Notes under the pieces: generated by a model
Seen by the model: only the letters and a program-made list of their open reading frames with translations
Database searches by the model: none
What the model was told of the DNA's origin: nothing
Translations under genes and position numbers: made by a program
NCBI GenBank assembly: GCA_002189035.1
Contig: NEEC01000013.1
Location: forward strand, 1-64,000
Length of the DNA stretch: 64,000 bases
Direction: 5' to 3'
Source of the DNA: Utricularia gibba
Lineage: Eukaryota; Streptophyta; Magnoliopsida; Lamiales; Lentibulariaceae
Part shown: piece after piece, positions 58,442 through 64,000 of the stretch
Position numbering within the stretch: the first letter of the stretch is position 1
How the letters are laid out: every line of letters begins with the position of its first letter

Positions 58442-59949
58442 GTTCTGGCACGCCATACATGGGGTTGGTGATGTGGGCCTCACTCCAAGGATCCAACCCA
58501 CCACTTTCAAGAAAAAGAACAAGCCCAACCCAAGTGCAGAAGCTTAAGGCGCATAACCTATCCCCGATGCGAGTTTGGAACTGAATGAGTACTCAGGGCC
58601 TGGAGGCTACCGGAGTGCGGGCTAGAGGCTGCTCTCTTCCATATTTCTATTTTGTTGCTACTCTCTTTAATGAGCAGCTTTTGCTGAACTTTGTTTTTTT
58701 GCTACTTTCTTCGTTTTGTACAAACTGGGTCCAATAATCCATTCTCAATGTAAAGCCTTATCTTCTTTGGTGCTAGAAGGAGGGCTGATAACACATATTT
58801 TTGAGTGAGTCAATGCATGGAATTTACTCACTTTGTGCTACAAATATTATGTTTTATTGTCTAGTTCTATATTTTTGCACCTAAGTACCGTAGTAGTACC
58901 AATTTAGTCTTAGTTGGGACTAAATCGCAGATTTAGTCCTAACCTTCTAATAGTTTTATTTGAGTAATGCAATGTAGGTCGCAACACAAATCCCAAGGAG
59001 CCGAATATGCACAGTGTAGTGACAGAAGATGAGTCCAAAAGTCTGCAAATTGGTACACACAAAATCCAAGGAGGACAAAAGGGAGATTTTGGACAAAAGG
59101 AGGGAAGGTTGGAGAGAGAAGGCAGATCTCCCATTGGAGACTCACGACAAGTTTCTGGAGATTTTTCTGGAGGAAGGAGGAGGAGGGGAACGACGAACCA
59201 GAAGAACACAGCTTCTCTTGATAATTTATTTTCGTTCTTGACGTTTACTGTTCCTAGCTAAGACTAGATTTGGATTTCCTGCGTGAACAAATAGTCTTTC
59301 CCACTTCTGCTGGATATTGCTCGTTGTTGTTTAGCTTTAAAGCAAGGATGCTGTTTAGGATATGCTATGAAAACGTTTTCCTTTACCTTATCATGAGTGG
59401 CTAAGCACTTGGGGGGGGTGCCTTGGGGTGAAAAGGGGAGAAATATGCTAATCCATCCTTAGATCTAATAAACCATAAGTCACACAATTTCCTTAACAAA
59501 CCAGGAGGGGGAAGTAGTGAAAGCCAACTTAACAACCCTGATTAGAGGTAGACCAAAGATTAGGGGGAAAAACAAGAATCCGGGTAGACCTAGATCTTGT
59601 GAGTTAATTGTTTGATTTATGATTTATGTGAGCTTGATTAGTGATAGGCATACATTCCCTAGGAGTCCCAAGGCATCACCCATTCGATTCCAAAAACTAC
59701 CGAATCCCAAAACTTGTTACCTTTCTTACTGCATTCCATCGTAGTCCCGTTTTATTCTTAGCTAAGACCAATTTTTCCAACGTGACACTGATTTCATGCA
59801 TTAACTTTCACATAGCAAGCACCTGCTCTTCGTGTTCGACCCTAATCACTATGCTCATAATTGTTTTATGCTTGAATGTGTGTTAGGTTATAAATTTATT
59901 TGATAAGAGAAATTTGCATTTAACGACATTGCATAATTTTTCATTTATC
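58442..59949. other. Unassigned repeat-like DNA, possible diverged LTR/leader
   Basis: No gene. From 58787 (TGATAACACATATTTTTGAG) to about 59945 the text resembles the LTR and leader of large gypsy elements (a start TGATA, a block ATGAGTGGCTAAGC, repeated GGTAGACC motifs near 59547 and 59583, ATAAATTTATTTGATAA near 59890), but no coding or matched terminal repeat was found. It shows patchy similarity to 60700-61375. Confidence 0.35.
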
Positions 59950-60332
59950 ACTAGCCAGGGAGTTTTTAACTTGAACATAAATGCTTGAAGAATCTCACAT
60001 TATGATCTCATCATAATTTCAATAGCACAGAGATCAAGTAGAAGATTTTATCAATGATGTAAACTTGATCACAATTCAAAGTAAATTGCCTAAATAATTT
60101 ACAGAACTCAACATGTGTCAACTTAGCCACTTTTGTGATATCCTCATTTCACAATATTTTAACCAGAGAATTTTTAACTTGAATATAAATACTTGAAGAA
60201 TTTCACATTATGATCTCATCATAATTTCTACACCATATAGATAAAGTAAAAGATTTTATTAGTAATATGAATTTGATTATAATTCAAAGTAATATAAAAA
60301 AGTTGATTGTTTCTAGAACACATACACCAATA
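59950..60332 (-). mobile_element. Two inverted LTR-X start fragments in tandem
   Basis: On the minus strand, 60332 down to about 60086 is the first ~270 bp of LTR-X, starting TATTGGTGTATGTG. Then 60085 down to about 59950 repeats LTR-X positions of roughly 45-185. Both are more diverged than the other copies. Confidence 0.75.
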
Positions 60333-61403
60333 GCAGCCACATAGTAGGAGCAGCATAAAAACAGAAGACAATGAGTGCACGTTCATCATAGCAATCTGCA
60401 AGTCAGGGGTTGGAGTAGCAATGCTATCAAAGACTGCTTGGAGAGAGAAGGAAGAAAATATTTTTTTCGGGGGGGGGGGGGGGGGTAGGGGAGAGAGAGA
60501 GAAAGCAAGAGAGAGCTTCAAAACCGAACCAAAAAAGAAGAAGAATGAGTTTTTTTGGAAGAACACTCCCATCCTCAAGGTCACACCAAGACCCAATTCA
60601 ATGCTACTGTTCCGGGCTGTAAACAGTAGTAGATGGGAATTGGAACTATTTCTACTTTACTTTCGTTTGTTCAACGTTTTTATTTTCTTTGACTGACTTG
60701 CTCAAAATGTCCTTGATATTTTTGTTACTTTATCTTAATGATATCATGTTTTATCCTCCACATATGAGTAGCTAAACTTAGGAGATGGCTTAAGGTGTAG
60801 AATGGTGATGTGGGGCTAGAGTTCATAACACAATTGATCATTATTTCTTAGCTTTTGTTTCTATCATTCCTTGGGTAGACCAACAAATCAAGGTGAGGAT
60901 AAAAGGTGTTAGACCTTGGTAGAACCAATAGAGCCGAGTAGACCTTGTTCTACATATTTCGCACATGGGTAGATCTAAATGTGGGATGGATGATAAAATC
61001 AGGGGCTATGTTAATCAAAAACATGAGAAATAACCTGGGTAGACTTAATTTGTTTGGAGTTGTGAGTATAGAACCATTGTAAATTAAATTAGGAATCTTA
61101 ACACCATATCACCTGCATCTTCTTAAAGCATCTTAGTGTTACTTTGTACTAGAACCAATATTTTTTACTCTCAGTATTGAGTCTTGATATTGTTTACTGA
61201 ACTTGCCTACTACTGTTAGTTTGAGGTTAGACTAAGAGTGAACTCAACCTATGATTTTGCATCTAAGAAAACACTTTGCAAGCACTTGCTTCTTGATAGA
61301 CCTCGAAATCTATACAAGTTTTCTGAATTTGTATTTTGTGTAGATTAGGGATTATAAATTTATTTGATACAAAGATTTCCTCTTTTGAAATGACAAAGAA
61401 ATA
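60333..61403. other. Unassigned AT-rich DNA with a poly-G tract
   Basis: No gene. It holds a GAGAGA-rich low-complexity block around 60440-60520 and several GGTAGACC-type strings (60881, 60930, 60974, 61038) shared with 59500-59600, plus ATAAATTTATTTGATA near 61355. Confidence 0.35.
60469..60485 (+). repeat. Poly-G run (17 G)
   Basis: An uninterrupted G tract sits next to GA-rich sequence. Exact length is uncertain in most sequencing methods. Confidence 0.85.
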
Positions 61404-61635
61404 TTCATTACTCCACTACGCTTTCATCATAGGAATAACTTTGTTCCTTAGCTTCCTCTCTTGCCTATTTAATATCCTAATAGGTACTTCCTTGTAAGTC
61501 AAATTCTCCGTAAGACTTTCGAGCACTTTCTCCATAATGTCCCTTGAGGTGTCCATACACTTCTTGAGTTGAGACACATGAAACACAGTGTGATCCTTTG
61601 CACTCCAATGGGTAATCTTAGCTTGTATGATATTG
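61404..61635 (-). pseudogene. Gypsy chromovirus fragment: integrase end and chromodomain-like tail
   Basis: On the minus strand a short frame reads HTVFHVSQLKKC, then LTENLTYKEVPIRILNRQER and KLRNKVIPMMKA, a stop, and WSNE. This matches the wording of the integrase C-terminus and chromodomain of Tekay/Del-type chromoviruses (family pattern NVFHVSxLRKY ... LTYEExPVxILDRxxKxLRNKxIPLVKVLW). It has no start codon and one stop, so it is a fragment. Confidence 0.72.
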
Positions 61636-61640
61636 ATGAG

Positions 61641-62100
61641 GAGATATTGGTGTAATTTGAGATATTACTCTTTTAATTTCCTCACTCACTCTTTGTTGTA
61701 TATGGATGCTTCCAAACAAGAACTTGGATGTGTGCTGATGCAAGCTGATAGAGTAATTTCTTATGCTTCTGGGAAATTAAAACACCATAAGTTGAATTAC
61801 CCTACACATGACTTGGAATTGGCTGAAGTTGTCTTCGCTTTGAGAATCTTGAGGCAATACTTGTATAGTGCAAAATGTTAGTTATATGCCGACCACAAGT
61901 CATTGAAATACTTGTTTACACAAAAGGTGTTGAACATGAGATAGAGGAAACGACTTGAACTAATAAAGGATTATGATCTTGATATGAACTATCAGTCTAG
62001 AAAGAGAAATGTGGTTGCTGATGCATTAAGTAGGAGGAATCAAGGATTGATGAGCAGTATGCTAGTCAACAAATTTTAGAAGTTAAGTATAGAAGTAATT
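61641..62100 (+). pseudogene. Gypsy RNase H fragment
   Basis: On the plus strand: [46 protein letters not shown], stop (near 61879), YADHKSLKYLFTQK, stop, [23 protein letters not shown]. This is the RNase H of a Tekay-like gypsy element with at least two stops. It lies on the opposite strand to the integrase pieces on either side. Confidence 0.8.
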
Positions 62101-62281
62101 GAGTCTACTGAGACGATGATAGTTGCTATATTAGCAACTCTAAACATTTTTGATGATGCACAAGAACCCTATCTGATGAGAAGCTTACTGGCACTCCATA
62201 CAACATCACTATTTCGTCAATGTAAAGTTTTGCTAGTTGATCCAAGGGGTTAGTAGACTTTACAAGAAGAAAATGAGCTAC

Positions 62282-62560
62282 TCAAATCACCCATGTCACA
62301 TCCTTTTTTGTCGGTGTTTTTGAAAGGCCAACAACAAAATCCATGGTAACATGATCCCACTTCCATTCTAGTATCTCTAAATATTGTAGTTCACCTTCTG
62401 GATTTTTATGCTTAGCCTTCACCTTCTGATAGACATCCCAACATGCAACATATCTTGCAATATCCGCTTCATGGTAGGCCACCATCAATGCTTCTTTAAG
62501 TCCCTATACATTTTGTTTCTACCAGGGTGCTAAATTAGTGAGTTTTGGGAACAAACAACC
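62282..62560 (-). pseudogene. Gypsy integrase fragment
   Basis: On the minus strand: ARYVACWDVYQKVKAKHKNP, then EWKWDHVTMDFVVGLSKTP, the zinc-domain end and first catalytic Asp of a gypsy integrase, followed by TWVI. Upstream text (near 62500) resembles KMYRDLKKHWWW in a shifted frame. It is probably from the same kind of element as 61404-61635. Confidence 0.75.
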
Positions 62561-63662
62561 TCTTCCCCTACTTAGCAAGTCCCTCAGATATTTGCAATTG
62601 TTGTTGCTTTCCTTTAGCTAGTAACTTTTTTCATTTCATAACTAATAGATCATTTTCTTGAGCTTGTTTTACCAAATCACATTATATTATCCATTTATTT
62701 TTGGGCACCCAAAACTCACAATTTTACGTCCTCCTCATTCAAGGAAAAGTTCTCATGCAAGGCCCCTAGTACATTCAAGCACATCCTCTTCCCCCCCCCC
62801 CCCCCCCCATTCGTAACCAACATGAGATATTATAACTGTCACAAGGCCCCTAGCCATACATGCTTCCCCTCTTCGACAATCATTGTCACAACCAACCCTT
62901 GCTTTCCACGATATTGTCCCCTTTAGGCACCCAGCCCCCATGCTTTTACGTTCCCCCATTATAGAGAAAGATCTTATATAAGATTAGTAAAGTCCCTCAA
63001 TTTAAGCATGTCCCCTCCCCCATCCATAATCAATGTGAGATACTAGAACCATCGTGAGGCCCCTAACCTTACATTCTTCCCCACTTAGATACTCGGAGAA
63101 AGATCAGACATGCAATCATGGCCAATCAGAAAGCACCATGTGTTTTATCAAGGTAATGACATGTGTTTCATTTGGAACAAACAAAGATGAAACATGCAGC
63201 ATGATCAATCAGAAAATGCCACGTGTTTTAATATGGCATTTGCATGTGTTTCATGTAGAATCAAAAGGTACTGTGTATTTTAATCAGTTGGTGATGTGTA
63301 TCTCGTTTAAAGGAATTACAAATAAGCATGAATAATGTTATAAAGAGAAGATAGATGAAGGGAAAAATATTGGAAAGGAGGAAAAGGGGAGGATTGAAGG
63401 GGAATATGCTGATAGAGATATCATTGAGTTTGTAGCATTGTGAACTTCAGTCTCCTAAGAGTTGTGTTGCAAAAATCACATAACTTTGCAGGCTCATATC
63501 AGAGATGTATACAAAAGAGTTGGCTTTGGAAGGAGCTGATTTAGACAAGGATAAGTGGGATGATGGGTTCTGAATGTCAGTGCTATGTTCTATGTGCAAA
63601 TTTGTGCTTACATGACTGTCTATATTGTTCATGATTTTTATGTGTTGATTGACTATGATTCA
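62561..63662. other. Unassigned AT-rich DNA with local duplications
   Basis: No gene found. It includes the imperfect tandem repeat listed separately, and around 63110-63280 a smaller imperfect duplication (AATCAGAAAGCACCATGTG / AATCAGAAAATGCCACGTG, each followed by CATGTGTTTCAT). Confidence 0.35.
62741..63100 (+). repeat. Imperfect tandem duplication (~213-bp period) with poly-C run
   Basis: AACATGAGATATTATAACTG with AAGGCCCCTAGCC (near 62819) recurs as AATGTGAGATACTAGAACC with GAGGCCCCTAACC (near 63032). The first copy contains 18 uninterrupted C (62791-62808); the second has CCCCTCCCCC at the same place. Confidence 0.6.
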
Positions 63663-64000
63663 TGATGAGCCCCCGAAAGATAATGAAGAGTATTTAAAAA
63701 ATAATGAAGATGTTGCGCAAGTGAACACATTGGATAGTAAGATCATTCCACTAGAACCAATGAAAAGAAGTAAGAGCAAGATGATTGAGAAGCTACACTC
63801 AAGGCTCTACTCAATACTATTGGAATAAACATTGGACTTAAAGTCTTATCATCAAAAGAGTTCAACTACTGGAGTCTAAATCTACCTTAGAGCCCAAAAC
63901 ATCTCCTCATCTGTTATGTGTGTTATTGGACTTGTTAGGTTTTCCTTTTTATTTAGTTTGGGTTTTGTAATGTTAGAGCCCAATTCTAGAGTATAAATAC
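63663..64000 (+). repeat. LTR of the gypsy element 1 family, cut by window end
   Basis: Starts TGATGAGCCCCCGAAAG and follows the element 1 LTR to TCTAGAGTATAAATAC (63985-64000), the left arm and core of the TATA palindrome. No polypurine tract precedes it, so it is a 5' or solo LTR. The pol C-terminal wording is still recognisable (EEYLKNNED) but has drifted. Confidence 0.88.

Noticed and set aside
60228-60596. Proline-rich 122-codon frame on the minus strand
   Set aside because: The proline and phenylalanine runs come from the poly-G/A low-complexity tract, and the rest is LTR-X fragment. No domain.

Overview
This window looks like repeat-rich nuclear DNA from a flowering plant, probably a eudicot. 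Every recognisable coding sequence belongs to plant-type Ty1/copia or Ty3/gypsy LTR retrotransposons. All three readable primer-binding sites match the plant initiator-Met tRNA type (TGGTATCAGAGC). I see no single-copy host gene, rRNA, tRNA or CRISPR. The species cannot be named from the sequence alone.

Left part (1-26789): one uninterrupted head-to-tail satellite array with a monomer of about 1.37 kb. There are 19 complete units plus a partial 20th, visibly less AT-rich than the rest of the window. Units look about 99% alike, do not code for protein, and differ mostly by single-base changes and 1-base indels. One hypervariable spot recurs in every unit, and the array ends exactly at that spot, fused to a minus-strand copia coding fragment.

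Middle part (26790-42024): nested retrotransposons. A degenerate plus-strand copia element (about 28.2-39.4 kb) carries a solo LTR of a 1.49-kb family (called LTR-X here; target duplication AGCAT). It also carries a young, nearly intact 6.1-kb gypsy chromovirus (32921-39056; target duplication TTTAA). The gypsy pol frame runs through the polypurine tract into the 3' LTR, a feature I associate with the CRM (centromeric retrotransposon) clade. A truncated LTR-X and a minus-strand copia integrase fragment follow.

Right part (42025-64000): four diverged, partly deleted relatives of the satellite monomer, in the same orientation as the array, broken up by insertions. These are an older minus-strand copy of the same gypsy family (43078-50047), a third gypsy LTR-gag fragment (50565-52678), and complete, truncated and inverted LTR-X copies. 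Beyond 58.4 kb there is unassigned repeat-like DNA, a scrambled chromovirus fragment (61.4-62.6 kb), and the start of another gypsy LTR at 63663 that runs off the window.

Overall reading (inference): this is the edge of a large satellite block, possibly centromeric or pericentromeric. It has a young homogenised core on the left and an eroding margin of old monomers and nested elements on the right. The most notable material is the satellite itself: its step-wise derivation from longer ancestral units by deletion, a recurrent hypervariable/breakpoint site, and a hint of three-unit higher-order structure.
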